64,000 nucleotides of DNA from JAAXQD01 sp963790095 (GTDB lineage: Bacteria > Desulfobacterota > Desulfobacteria > Desulfobacterales > UBA11574), in assembly GCA_963790095.1 (NCBI GenBank), contig CAWBNO010000016.1, forward strand, positions 90,808 to 154,807. Reading direction: 5' to 3'. Below, one piece after another: positions 8,118-16,920 of this stretch. The notes under the pieces are model-generated. The model was given only the letters and a program-made list of their open reading frames with translations, searched no databases and was not told the DNA's origin. The stretch's first letter is position 1. Every line of letters begins with the position of its first letter. Position numbers and translations under genes: made by a program.

Positions 8118-9479
8118 ATGTCCATCATGTTAGAATCTAACCTATCAAAAATATTATCCAACAGGAAAAACTTGGAACGGATTCTAGAAAACCTCGACGT
8201 CGGGATTATCGCCCATGACTTGAATCGACAAATCTTTTATTTCAATGAACAGGCCGAAAAAATAACCGGATACCGCCGGCAAGAAGTTCTTGGGAAAGAT
8301 TGTCATGAAGTTTTTGGGGCCCCGTTGTGCGGTGAGCGGTGTACTTTCTGCGGTATCAAAGATGTTTTTAACGATAAAACCGAATATACAATCAATATTG
8401 CAACAAAAAACAATGGGCCCCGACGGGTCAAAATGTCCGTTACGACCATGAAGGATGAAAACGATCAAAACTTCGGGGTGTTGGCTTCATTAACCGATAT
8501 GACCGATTTTTTGAACCTTTCCATTCGGGCCCGTAAAATTTCCAGCTTTTCAGGTATTCTCGGAAAAGACAGCAAAATGCTGACGGTTTTCCAGCAGATC
8601 CGGGATGTTGCCGGGTATGATTACCCGGTGCATATTTCCGGAGAAACCGGAACCGGCAAAGAACTGGTGGCCAACGCCATTCACAATGAAAGTCCCAGAA
8701 GCGGTGCGCCTTTTGTCCCGATTAACTGTGGGGCGCTTCCGGAAAGTCTCATTGAGAGCGAGCTGTTCGGTCATGTTAAAGGGGCGTTTTCAGGGGCCGT
8801 CCGCAACAAAAAAGGACGTTTTGAACTGGCTGACAGGGGCACCATTTTCCTCGACGAGATTGCCGACCTTTCCAAACCGATGCAGGTAAAACTCCTGCGA
8901 TTTTTACAGGATGGCACATTTGAAAAGGTCGGCGGTGAAAAAACGGCCTCCGTAAGCGTACGGGTTTTGAGTGCCACCAACAAGAATCTCAAGAAGGAGG
9001 TTCAGCAGAACAATTTTCGTAAAGACCTTTTTTACAGGCTCAACGTCATTCCCATACATCTTCCATCGCTTCGTGAACGGAGAAACGACATTCCGCTTCT
9101 GATGGAACATTTCTTAGACGAAGCCGAGGAGATGCATGAGAGTAAACCGCCCAAAGTCTCCAAGGAAGCCCTTTCAATCATGATGAGCTATGACTGGCCG
9201 GGCAATGTTCGGGAATTGCAGAATGTCATCCAATTTGCCATTGTAAATTGCAGCGGCGATACCATCTTGCCCAAAGATCTTCCCATGGAACTCAAGGAGG
9301 AGAGCATCCTCCGTTCCTCCCCCGGAGCTTCGAGGAAACTGAATATTGAAATCGTAAAATCGGCCTTGGAAAAAACCGGCGGTAACAAAGCAAAGGCTTC
9401 ACGGTTGCTCGGCGTGGGTCGGGCCACCCTGTACCGGTTTTTAAAAGATCATCCCCAAACCATGTCCGGCGGGCGATGA
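8118..9479 (+). CDS. Sigma-54 dependent transcriptional activator with Cys-containing PAS sensor
   Basis: Domain order is PAS (about 18-130), AAA+ sigma-54 interaction domain (about 148-375) and a Fis-type helix-turn-helix (about 410-450). Walker A is GETGTGKE (175-182), the sigma-54 contact loop is GAFSGA (222-227, a Ser variant of GAFTGA) and Walker B is GTIFLDEIAD. The PAS domain holds C62, C71, C75 and C78, a spacing that could bind a metal or cluster. There is no receiver domain, so it should sense a signal directly. Its targets are unknown; a sigma-54-like site lies before the citrate synthase gene. A hairpin terminator follows the stop. Confidence 0.93.
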   Translation: MSIMLESNLSKILSNRKNLERILENLDVGIIAHDLNRQIFYFNEQAEKITGYRRQEVLGKDCHEVFGAPLCGERCTFCGIKDVFNDKTEYTINIATKNNGPRRVKMSVTTMKDENDQNFGVLASLTDMTDFLNLSIRARKISSFSGILGKDSKMLTVFQQIRDVAGYDYPVHISGETGTGKELVANAIHNESPRSGAPFVPINCGALPESLIESELFGHVKGAFSGAVRNKKGRFELADRGTIFLDEIADLSKPMQVKLLRFLQDGTFEKVGGEKTASVSVRVLSATNKNLKKEVQQNNFRKDLFYRLNVIPIHLPSLRERRNDIPLLMEHFLDEAEEMHESKPPKVSKEALSIMMSYDWPGNVRELQNVIQFAIVNCSGDTILPKDLPMELKEESILRSSPGASRKLNIEIVKSALEKTGGNKAKASRLLGVGRATLYRFLKDHPQTMSGGR

Positions 9480-9480
9480 A

Positions 9481-9509
9481 AAAGAGGGCCCCGGAAAGGA
9501 GCCCTCTTT
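9481..9509 (+). terminator. Bidirectional hairpin terminator
   Basis: AAAGAGGGC (9481-9489) pairs with GCCCTCTTT (9501-9509), a nine-base stem that ends in a T-run on either strand. It lies between the convergent sigma-54 activator gene and cooS, so it can serve both. Confidence 0.75.
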
Positions 9510-9540
9510 GATCAAAATATCTTGCCTGAATCTTTCCGGG

Positions 9541-11526
9541 TTAGGCGTTCTGATACGCCGCCCCCATTTCACGACGATCCGCCATATCCATCAGGACCCT
9601 ATCCCTGGCCTTATCGATTCCGAGCTGTTTTCTCTTTTTGTCGATATGGGCAATCATCATGTTTGCCATCTCATAGGGATCCGGAGAGAACCCCCATTTT
9701 CCCAGGCCCTGTTTTTCAAGTCCTTCGAACAGAAGCTTGTGGAATTTCGTTTCTTCAACAATGGGAAATGTTACCCCAAAAACGGTGAATACACCCGAGG
9801 CAACAAAGTACTGTCCGATACTTATGGCTTTTTCACTCATCCATTCGGGTGCAGCACCCGCTACAGGTAAGTCTGCGATGCTATGCCCCAGACCCCCTTC
9901 TTTGACCATGGCGGACGCTGCAATAAGAATCCGGCTGTTGTCTACACATGAGCCGACGCCCAAAACCGGCGGCATGCCTACGGTCTCACATACTTCCTGC
10001 AATCCGGGTCCGGCAAGAATTGCGGCCTCCGGAGAGGTTAACCCGGCTTTGGCCAGAGCAATCTGGGAACAGCCGGTCTGGAGAACCAACACGTCTTTTT
10101 TGATCAACTCTTTGACCAGCTCTACATGTACCCAGTCCTGTTTCACTCTGGGGTTGGTACATCCCACCACACCGGCCACTCCTCGAATTCTGCCGTTGAT
10201 GATATTATCATTGAGTGGGGTGTAAGATGCTCTGAAGGACCCGCCGAGCATATAATTAATATACTCGTGGGAGAATCCGTGGACCCCGATGTTTTTAATT
10301 TTCGGAATTTCTATTTCTGATGTTCTGTTTTTAAATCTGGAAATGGCCTTTATGACGATCTCATCTGTACAGGCACTTGGATTGTGTTCATTGAGTTCGA
10401 TGTGCTGTGCACCTTCGATATGGCATCGAGGGTTGGTGGTGATCAAAGGGGTACCATAACATTCAGCCACTTTGGCCAGCCCCTGTTTGATACACTGCAC
10501 ATCCACGGTCATGGCATCGACTGCACCAGTAACCAATATGGTTTCCGTGGACATAAAGTTCCCTGCGTGAGGAATCCCGTGACGCACCAGCATTTCTGCA
10601 CCTGAGCAACACATTCCCACCAGATTTATGCCCTTGGCGCCGGCTTTTTGGGCGGATTCAACGAGCGTGGGTTCATTGACCGACACCAATATCGATTCAA
10701 AAAGGTTCGGTTCATGACCATGTACGATGATGTTCACTTCGTCTTCTTTAAGAACACCCATATTCACTTCGATGCTGACCGGAGACGGAGTTCCGAAAAG
10801 AATATCGGATATTTCCGTGGCCACCATCGAGCCTCCCCAGCCGTCGGCAAGCGCAGTTCGACTGCACTGTTTTGTGATGTTTTCATAATGCTGATCCACG
10901 CCCATATGCGTTCGATGCATCAATTCCATAATTTCGCGCATGGCGCCCCTGGGAACAATACCCAGCTTTCGCCAGGTTTCCAGTGTTTTTTCGGGAACCC
11001 GCTTGGCAAAGGGGATTTCTCCATCTACCTGTGTATATGTCCGCTCCAGTTCTTTATACAGATCCATGGCAATATCATTCATTTCACGTCCATCAACTTC
11101 AATACCGATGGATGCCGCAACGTCTTCGAGTTTTTGGGTATCTTTAATTTTATAATCCGTAATATTGCCATTTACCACTTCACGGAAAAGATCTAGCATG
11201 CTCATACCGTGATCCGTATGTGCAGCGGCACCCGACGCGACCATGCGCGCAAAGTTACGGGCCATAATCGTATCGATGGTCGCACCACACACGCCGACTT
11301 TACCGTAAGGATCCTTGGAATTCAGCCGGCAGGGACCCATAGCGCAGTGCTTGCAACATGCGGAATCCGCACCAATAGGGCAGGCTTTCATACTGGCTGC
11401 CCTGTCAAATGCGGTCTCCACACCGTCTCTTCGGGCTTTTTCCAGCATCTGCATGGTGGCATCACAAATGGTGACGTCCCTTAGATTAATCTCTTTCTTT
11501 TTGGATAAAACTTTCTTTTCTTCCAT
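9541..11526 (-). CDS. cooS: Anaerobic Ni-Fe carbon monoxide dehydrogenase catalytic subunit
   Basis: The enzyme interconverts CO and CO2 at a Ni-4Fe-4S C-cluster. At 661 residues it has the size of monofunctional CooS. C49 and C57 (D-cluster) and C58, C61, C66 and C80 (B-cluster) keep the known spacing. All C-cluster ligand segments are present: HGHEP for His, then CCSGAE, DVQC, GCTNPR, TGCSQ and CVDNSR. A good ribosome site (AAGGAGG) precedes the ATG at 11526. No cooF, cooC, cooJ, cooT, hydrogenase or acetyl-CoA synthase gene lies beside it, so its electron partner and Ni insertase must be encoded elsewhere. Two palindromes stand in the divergent upstream region. Confidence 0.96.
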   Translation of the reverse strand: MEEKKVLSKKKEINLRDVTICDATMQMLEKARRDGVETAFDRAASMKACPIGADSACCKHCAMGPCRLNSKDPYGKVGVCGATIDTIMARNFARMVASGAAAHTDHGMSMLDLFREVVNGNITDYKIKDTQKLEDVAASIGIEVDGREMNDIAMDLYKELERTYTQVDGEIPFAKRVPEKTLETWRKLGIVPRGAMREIMELMHRTHMGVDQHYENITKQCSRTALADGWGGSMVATEISDILFGTPSPVSIEVNMGVLKEDEVNIIVHGHEPNLFESILVSVNEPTLVESAQKAGAKGINLVGMCCSGAEMLVRHGIPHAGNFMSTETILVTGAVDAMTVDVQCIKQGLAKVAECYGTPLITTNPRCHIEGAQHIELNEHNPSACTDEIVIKAISRFKNRTSEIEIPKIKNIGVHGFSHEYINYMLGGSFRASYTPLNDNIINGRIRGVAGVVGCTNPRVKQDWVHVELVKELIKKDVLVLQTGCSQIALAKAGLTSPEAAILAGPGLQEVCETVGMPPVLGVGSCVDNSRILIAASAMVKEGGLGHSIADLPVAGAAPEWMSEKAISIGQYFVASGVFTVFGVTFPIVEETKFHKLLFEGLEKQGLGKWGFSPDPYEMANMMIAHIDKKRKQLGIDKARDRVLMDMADRREMGAAYQNA

Positions 11527-11572
11527 TCTACCTCCTTCTTGGAAATATTTGTTGTTGGAAAGTTGACAACCA

Positions 11573-11592
11573 AATCATTAATGATAATGATT
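11573..11592. promoter_or_regulatory. Fur-like palindrome upstream of cooS
   Basis: AATCATTA, four spacer bases, then TAATGATT: perfect 8-base arms and an internal GATAATGATT that resembles a Fur box. It lies between the divergent cooS and YyaL-type genes. A Fur-family gene is present at 21258. Assignment is by resemblance only. Confidence 0.4.
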
Positions 11593-11608
11593 GCTAGTAA
11601 ATATATAT

Positions 11609-11621
11609 ACCACAATGTGGT
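11609..11621. promoter_or_regulatory. Short palindromic operator candidate (cooS / YyaL intergenic)
   Basis: ACCACA-A-TGTGGT, perfect 6-base arms around one base, sits 41 bases before the plus-strand ATG at 11662 and 83 bases before the cooS start. It does not match the FNR or CRP consensus. The regulator is unknown. Confidence 0.3.
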
Positions 11622-11661
11622 CTGTCAAGACCCGATGATGAATTCGGTCGAGGAGTGCAGA

Positions 11662-13887
11662 ATGACTGAAAACAAAGCAAAGCCCAACCGTCTTATTGAT
11701 GAGCAAAGCCCCTATCTTATTCAACATGCCTACAATCCGGTTGACTGGTATCCATGGGGCCCAGCAGCCCTGGAAAAGGCCCGTCAAGAGGACAAGCCGA
11801 TTCTTCTGTCCGTCGGTTATTCCACATGCCACTGGTGCCATGTCATGGAATCGGAATCGTTCATGAATTCGGATATCGCTGAATTGATGAACACTCACTT
11901 TATCTGTATCAAAGTGGACCGGGAAGAGCGGCCGGATCTCGACAAAATATACATGACTGCGGTTACGGCAATTACCGGTTCTGGGGGATGGCCGCTGAAT
12001 GTTTTTTTGACACCGGATCTAAAACCGTTTTACGGGGGCACTTATTTTCCCCCTGAATCCAGACAGGGGTCTTTTTCGTGGCCTGATCTTTTAAATCTGA
12101 TTGCCGTTGGATGGAAAGACCCTGACCAGCGGGAAAAGTTTCGATCTTTCAGTCATAAACTTCATGGGGGGATTGCAAAGGTATTGTCATGGACGTCCGG
12201 CGATGCATCCATCGATTCAAACTTGCTCCACACTGCACTGGATCGATTTTCCTCAAGGTTCGATAAAAACCTTGGCGGTTTCAGTCCTGCGCCAAAGTTT
12301 CCGTCTCCGTCGATCCAAAGCTTTCTATTTGCTTACGACTTTTATTATGGAAACGACGTTGAAAAAGATAAAAAAACAACTCCGGCCCGTGAAATGGGTG
12401 ATTTCACACTTCGTGCCATGGCAAACGGCGGGATTTACGATCAATTGGGCGGAGGATTTCATCGCTATTCCACCGACGCAAAATGGCAGGTTCCCCATTT
12501 TGAGAAGATGCTGTATGACAACGCCCAGCTGTTGAAAAACTATCTGGATGCACATCTAATTACCCGAGACCGGTTTTTCGAGAATATTGCCCGGGAAACA
12601 GCGGATTATGTCCTGCGGGATATGACCTACCCTGAAGGGGGATTTTTTTCGGCAGAAGATGCAGACAGTTTCCCTCCGGAAACACACCCAGATAAGGGGG
12701 ATGAAAAGAAAGTTGAGGGTGCGTTCTATGTGTGGACGAAAAAGGAGATCCTTGCGCTGTTGGGCACTGATGCAGGAGAAATCTTTTCATTCCGCTACGG
12801 TGTTAACCCCGATGGGAATGCCGAAAATGATCCTTTTGATGAATTCAAAGGGAAAAACATTCTGTTTGTTGCCCATTCCATCGAGAAAGTCGCGGATCGT
12901 TTCAACCGGTCAAACCAAGATATCGAAACCTCGTTAGAACAATCGAAGAGAAAATTGCTTGGGGAACGTGCAAAAAGACCCCGGCCACATCTGGACGATA
13001 AAATTCTGACTGCGTGGAACGGCCTGATGATATCCTCCCTGTCCAGGGCCTATCAAGTTTTGGGTGAAGAAAGATATCTGGCGGCCGCTGAAAAGGCTGC
13101 GGCGTTTATCAGAAAAAAACTTTATGATGAGAAAACCCGACAACTTTTCAGACGGTGGCGCAACGGTGAAAGAAAAATCGCCGGTATGGCCGAGGACTAC
13201 GCCTTTTTGACCCAGGGCCTTATCGATCTTTATGAAGCCGGCTTTGATCCAGACTGGCTCGAATGGGCACTTGAACTCATGGACGCCCAGATTGAACTGT
13301 TTTACGACACAAAGAACGGAGGCTTTTTCATGACCCGCAAAGGACATGATGAAAGAATCGATTTGCGGGTCAAAGAGGATACGGACAGTGTGATTCCTTC
13401 GGCCGCTTCGGTGGCGGTGCTGAATCTGTTGCGTCTTGCGAGATTCGGCGATGCCAGCGGCTATTCCACCGTGGCCGAACATACGATAAAGAGCCTTTCG
13501 GAAAGAATCGGTTCCCATCCGGACTCGGCGCCTGAGCTTCTGGTGGCCCTGATCACATCACGGGCCAAACCCATTGAAGTGGTTATCACCGGAGACCGCG
13601 GTACAGAAGATACGCGAGCCATGCTTTCCGCCGTAAATTCTCTGTTCATTCCCGGAAAAATGGTTGTCCTGGTGGACAATGACGCGTGCCGAAAACGACT
13701 GGCCCGACATCTTCCGTTTATCGCATCTGTCAAAAGAATCGATAACAGGGCGACAGCGTATGTTTGCACGGACAACACCTGCAAGCCACCGGTGACAGAC
13801 CCGGGGGCCATAAAAAATCTGTTGAATGCGTCGGACCTGGCAAACCCTGAGATGCTAAAAAAAACAGGCCGAACGCTTTTAAAATAA
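11662..13887 (+). CDS. YyaL/SPATA20-type thioredoxin-domain protein (DUF255)
   Basis: The 741-residue protein has the N-terminal thioredoxin-like DUF255 domain, with SPYLIQHAYNPVDWYPW near the start and the redox-type motif CHWCHVMESESF near residue 58. A long (alpha/alpha)6-barrel-like region related to N-acylglucosamine 2-epimerases follows, with GGIYDQLGGGFHRY and the PHFEKMLYDNAQL segment. These are hallmarks of the YyaL/SPATA20 family, whose reaction is unknown. I chose the ATG at 11662 because AGGAG stands six bases before it; an upstream in-frame start gives 41 extra residues that look unrelated. It is divergent from cooS and may share its control region. Confidence 0.9.
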   Translation: MTENKAKPNRLIDEQSPYLIQHAYNPVDWYPWGPAALEKARQEDKPILLSVGYSTCHWCHVMESESFMNSDIAELMNTHFICIKVDREERPDLDKIYMTAVTAITGSGGWPLNVFLTPDLKPFYGGTYFPPESRQGSFSWPDLLNLIAVGWKDPDQREKFRSFSHKLHGGIAKVLSWTSGDASIDSNLLHTALDRFSSRFDKNLGGFSPAPKFPSPSIQSFLFAYDFYYGNDVEKDKKTTPAREMGDFTLRAMANGGIYDQLGGGFHRYSTDAKWQVPHFEKMLYDNAQLLKNYLDAHLITRDRFFENIARETADYVLRDMTYPEGGFFSAEDADSFPPETHPDKGDEKKVEGAFYVWTKKEILALLGTDAGEIFSFRYGVNPDGNAENDPFDEFKGKNILFVAHSIEKVADRFNRSNQDIETSLEQSKRKLLGERAKRPRPHLDDKILTAWNGLMISSLSRAYQVLGEERYLAAAEKAAAFIRKKLYDEKTRQLFRRWRNGERKIAGMAEDYAFLTQGLIDLYEAGFDPDWLEWALELMDAQIELFYDTKNGGFFMTRKGHDERIDLRVKEDTDSVIPSAASVAVLNLLRLARFGDASGYSTVAEHTIKSLSERIGSHPDSAPELLVALITSRAKPIEVVITGDRGTEDTRAMLSAVNSLFIPGKMVVLVDNDACRKRLARHLPFIASVKRIDNRATAYVCTDNTCKPPVTDPGAIKNLLNASDLANPEMLKKTGRTLLK

Positions 13888-14026
13888 AACTTTTTTACCA
13901 CCGTCGATAAACTTTGAAGAGAGTGTTGTAAAATTCCATTGAATATGAGATAAAAGAGTGGAAAAAATGCTGAAGTGATTTAACGCGCCAACCCAATGGC
14001 ACTTATGCCCCGAAAAGGAAATTCAT

Positions 14027-14281
14027 ATGTCTGATAATACGATTAAAGTTTATTCTCTAAGCACCTGCAGTCATTGCAAATCGACCAAAAAACTCCTTGC
14101 AGACTGTACGGTTCGGTATGATTTTGTCGATGTCGATCTTCTGGAAGGGGAAGAGCGTCAGGCCATTCTCGAAGACGTAAAAAAATTCAACCCGAAATGC
14201 TCTTTTCCCACCATTATCATTGGCGACAACGTCATCGTAGGATTCAAGGAAAAAGAAATAAGGGAGGCATTGGGTCTGTAA
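14027..14281 (+). CDS. Glutaredoxin-family protein
   Basis: An 84-residue single-domain thiol-disulfide protein: the active site CSHC is at residues 14-17 (YSLSTCSHCKSTK), the cis-Pro element is SFPTIIIGD and the C-terminal GF...E helix is present. Its TAA stop overlaps the ATG of the next gene (TAATG), so the two are translationally coupled. The partner is a ferredoxin-thioredoxin-reductase-like protein, which suggests that this glutaredoxin is reduced from ferredoxin rather than glutathione; that is inference. AAAGGAAA precedes the start. Confidence 0.88.
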   Translation: MSDNTIKVYSLSTCSHCKSTKKLLADCTVRYDFVDVDLLEGEERQAILEDVKKFNPKCSFPTIIIGDNVIVGFKEKEIREALGL

Positions 14282-14613
14282 TGGACGTCGAAAAACTTTA
14301 CGACATGCTAAAAAAAAACCAGGAAGCCAAGGGGTACTACTTTAACGAGGATCGACACCGAGTGTTCGAACTTTTGGGAGCCTTGACAAACAATAAAGAA
14401 CGGTATGGCTATATGGCATGTCCCTGCAGGCTGGCTTCCGGAGATAAAGAAAACGACAGAGATATTATCTGTCCGTGTGTGTACCGGGAGCCGGATGTTG
14501 AAGCGTACGGTAGCTGTTATTGCAACCTTTATGTTTCAAAAGAATGGAACCAGGGAAAAATCCCCCATGAATATATCCCCGAACGCCGCCCTGCTGAAAA
14601 AATGTTTCTATAG
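14281..14613 (+). CDS. Ferredoxin-thioredoxin reductase catalytic-subunit-like protein
   Basis: The 110-residue protein shows the FTR catalytic pattern: CPCR near residue 44, CPC near 63 and CYC near 79. In that family this set supplies a [4Fe-4S] cluster next to a redox-active disulfide. FTR moves single electrons from ferredoxin to a thioredoxin-type disulfide; here the natural partner is the glutaredoxin whose stop overlaps this start. There is no FTR variable subunit next to it, as is usual in anaerobes. It is cytoplasmic. I set the start at 14281 because of the TAATG overlap; earlier in-frame ATGs fall inside the glutaredoxin gene. Confidence 0.85.
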   Translation: MDVEKLYDMLKKNQEAKGYYFNEDRHRVFELLGALTNNKERYGYMACPCRLASGDKENDRDIICPCVYREPDVEAYGSCYCNLYVSKEWNQGKIPHEYIPERRPAEKMFL

Positions 14614-14683
14614 TGAGCGCCGGTTCAGAAATGGTCTTTTTGCCCCAGCCCGGTGCCCTGTTTTAATTTAAATCCTCGGAATA

Positions 14684-15910
14684 TCAACCGAATTTGTCGT
14701 AGGCGATCATTTCCGGGTCCACCCCGAGATTGTCCAGCATGTCTTCAATGGCATCAATCATTAGGGGCGGGCCGCAGAGATAATATTCGATTTCGGTGGG
14801 GTCCTCATGTTGGATAAGGTAATTGTCAAGCAGACACTGGTGGATGTATCCGGTCATACCTTCCCAGGCGTCTTCCGCCTTGGGTTGAGAGAGTGCCACA
14901 TAAAATGAAAAATTTTCATATTTTTTCTCCAAAGACCTGAATTCTTTTTCGAAAAACAGCTCCAGCTTTGATCGAGCTCCGTACCAAAACGTGATTTTCC
15001 GTTTTGTATTCAATGTGTCGAGTTGATGAAAAATATGCGACCTTAGCGGTGCCATTCCGGCGCCGCCGCCGACGAAACACATTTCCTTTTCGGTTTCCTT
15101 GGCAAAAAAATCTCCATAAGGACCGCTTAATGTCACCCGGTCGCCGGGTTTCAAATTGAAAATATAAGACGATCCTTTGCCGGGGGGGGCTTCTCTAACC
15201 CTGGGGGGTGGGGTGGCGATCCGGATCGTAAATTCCAAAATGTTTTTTTCACTGGGAGGATTGGCCACGGAATAGGCCCTGAAAATCGCTTCTTCTGTCT
15301 TTGACCGCAGCCCCCAGAGGTTGAAGGCATCCCAGTCGGGCCTGAACCGTTCGGCCACCCTGGCTCTGAATTCTGAAAACGAGAACTCATACTCCGGGAT
15401 ATCAATCTGTATATAGGCCCCGGCCTTGAATTCAAGTGCTTCGCCGGGGTCGAGTTTTAAAACCAGATCTTTGATAAATGTTGCGACATTGTTGTTGGAT
15501 ACCACGGTGGCGCCGTATTTTCTGACATTGAAAATTTCTTCCGGCAGCCGAATCTTCATATTTTCTTTGACCTTTAGCTGACAGGATAGGCGAACATTTT
15601 CCTTTTTTTCCCGTCGGGTCAGATGGGCAAGCTCGGTGGGCAGAATGCCTCTTCCACCCGCTTCAACCACGCACTTGCAGGTCCCGCATGACCCCCCGCC
15701 GCCGCATGCCGATGGAATGTAAATCTCATTGGCGGCAAGGGCAGACAACAGTGTGATGCCACCGGGCACCCGTAAGCTTTTTTCCGCGTCATCGTTGATA
15801 ACGATATCACAGTCATCCTTTTTAACGACTTTGGCTTCCACCAGCAAAAGGAGCCCCACAAGGATGAAGATGATTGCGGAAAAAACGGTCAGGCTAACAA
15901 GGTAAATCAA
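14684..15910 (-). CDS. nqrF: Na+-translocating NADH:quinone oxidoreductase subunit F
   Basis: NqrF is the NADH-oxidising entry subunit. One N-terminal membrane helix (about 3-25) is followed by a plant-type [2Fe-2S] domain with C69, C75, C78 and C110, then a ferredoxin-reductase module with the FAD motif RAYS (211-214) and a nucleotide-binding GGGAGMAPLRSH. The C-terminal LCGPPLM and aromatic tail are typical. The start is a TTG at 15910 with AAAGGAATT before it. It is the last gene of nqrABCDEF; a 172-base gap separates it from nqrE, larger than elsewhere in the operon apart from the repeat-bearing gap. Confidence 0.95.
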   Translation of the reverse strand: MIYLVSLTVFSAIIFILVGLLLLVEAKVVKKDDCDIVINDDAEKSLRVPGGITLLSALAANEIYIPSACGGGGSCGTCKCVVEAGGRGILPTELAHLTRREKKENVRLSCQLKVKENMKIRLPEEIFNVRKYGATVVSNNNVATFIKDLVLKLDPGEALEFKAGAYIQIDIPEYEFSFSEFRARVAERFRPDWDAFNLWGLRSKTEEAIFRAYSVANPPSEKNILEFTIRIATPPPRVREAPPGKGSSYIFNLKPGDRVTLSGPYGDFFAKETEKEMCFVGGGAGMAPLRSHIFHQLDTLNTKRKITFWYGARSKLELFFEKEFRSLEKKYENFSFYVALSQPKAEDAWEGMTGYIHQCLLDNYLIQHEDPTEIEYYLCGPPLMIDAIEDMLDNLGVDPEMIAYDKFG

Positions 15911-16082
15911 CGATAATTCCTTTACAATTATCCAATGGCCAATCCGTAATCGAACTGGCTGTAATTATTGTGAAACAACGAAATTAATATTTAGATAACA
16001 CTTTAGCTTTTTGAAAACATCACCGCTTCAGGTATGATTAAATTTTATCGGGAAAGCAAAAATTTCTGTGCGAAGTGAATTG

Positions 16083-16691
16083 TTATAGCGTAATTCCGGA
16101 AAACAACATAAACGCCATGGCCATGAGGCCGGTAATAATCATACTGATTCCAAAATTTTCAAGCCCTTTGGGGACGTTGGCGTATCTGAGTTTTCTTCGA
16201 ATTCCCGCCATGGTCACAATGGCGAGCATCCATCCAAAACCTGAGCTCGCGCCGTACACAACAGATTCTATAAAATTATAATTCCGCTCCACCATGAACA
16301 AAGATGCTCCTAAAATGGCACAATTTACAGCAATCAAAGGAAGAAAGACGCCCAGCGCCATGTATAACGGGGGTAAATACCTGTCGATAATCATCTCCAG
16401 CGCCTGAACAATGCCTGCAATAACGGCGATAAAGATAATAAATTTAAAAAAGCTAAGATCAATTTCCGAAAAACCCGCCCAGGCAAGGGCACCGGGGGCC
16501 AGCAGGTAGTGATAAACGAGCCAGTTTACCGGTGTGGTAATGGAAAGCACAAAGGTCACTGCCAAACCGAGTCCTATGGCGGTTTCCATTTTTCTGGAAA
16601 TGGCAAGAAAAGAACACATCCCCAGAAAATACGCCAAAAGGATATTGCCGATAAAAACGGAATTTAAAAATATGCTGATTAGGTCTTCCAT
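16083..16691 (-). CDS. nqrE: Na+-translocating NADH:quinone oxidoreductase subunit E
   Basis: A 202-residue protein with six membrane helices, homologous to NqrD and to RnfA. C26 (FLGMCSFLA) and C124 (AVNCAILG) lie at the pseudo-symmetric positions that, with the NqrD cysteines, hold the intramembrane iron centre. It carries electrons across the membrane as part of the Nqr complex. It follows nqrD but is separated from it by 229 bases that contain an inverted-repeat element. Confidence 0.95.
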   Translation of the reverse strand: MEDLISIFLNSVFIGNILLAYFLGMCSFLAISRKMETAIGLGLAVTFVLSITTPVNWLVYHYLLAPGALAWAGFSEIDLSFFKFIIFIAVIAGIVQALEMIIDRYLPPLYMALGVFLPLIAVNCAILGASLFMVERNYNFIESVVYGASSGFGWMLAIVTMAGIRRKLRYANVPKGLENFGISMIITGLMAMAFMLFSGITL

Positions 16692-16763
16692 ATTTTACGT
16701 TTTGGAATTTCTACAACTTTTTTGAAATTAATTTAATCTTTAAGTCCAATCGATGTCGAAATC

Positions 16764-16900
16764 TCCATGGAATGTTGGAATATTGGGTAATAAAAAAAAA
16801 CAAATTTATCACACTTGTTAATTGCCAATGAATCTATATGTATTGTAGATATTCCCTTTTCCTTTAAACCCATCATTCCATGAATCCATTATTCCAATGG
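16764..16900. repeat. Inverted-repeat element, TGGAAT family, copy 2 (inside nqr operon)
   Basis: The left arm (TCCATGGAATGTTGGAATATTGG) is partly complementary to the right arm (CATCATTCCATGAATCCATTATTCCA). The flank GAAGCGAAGCTC matches the flank of copy 1 at 6838. It sits between nqrD and nqrE, where it could cause RNA processing or uneven expression. Confidence 0.6.
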
Positions 16901-16920
16901 TGAGTGAAGCGAAGCTCAGT

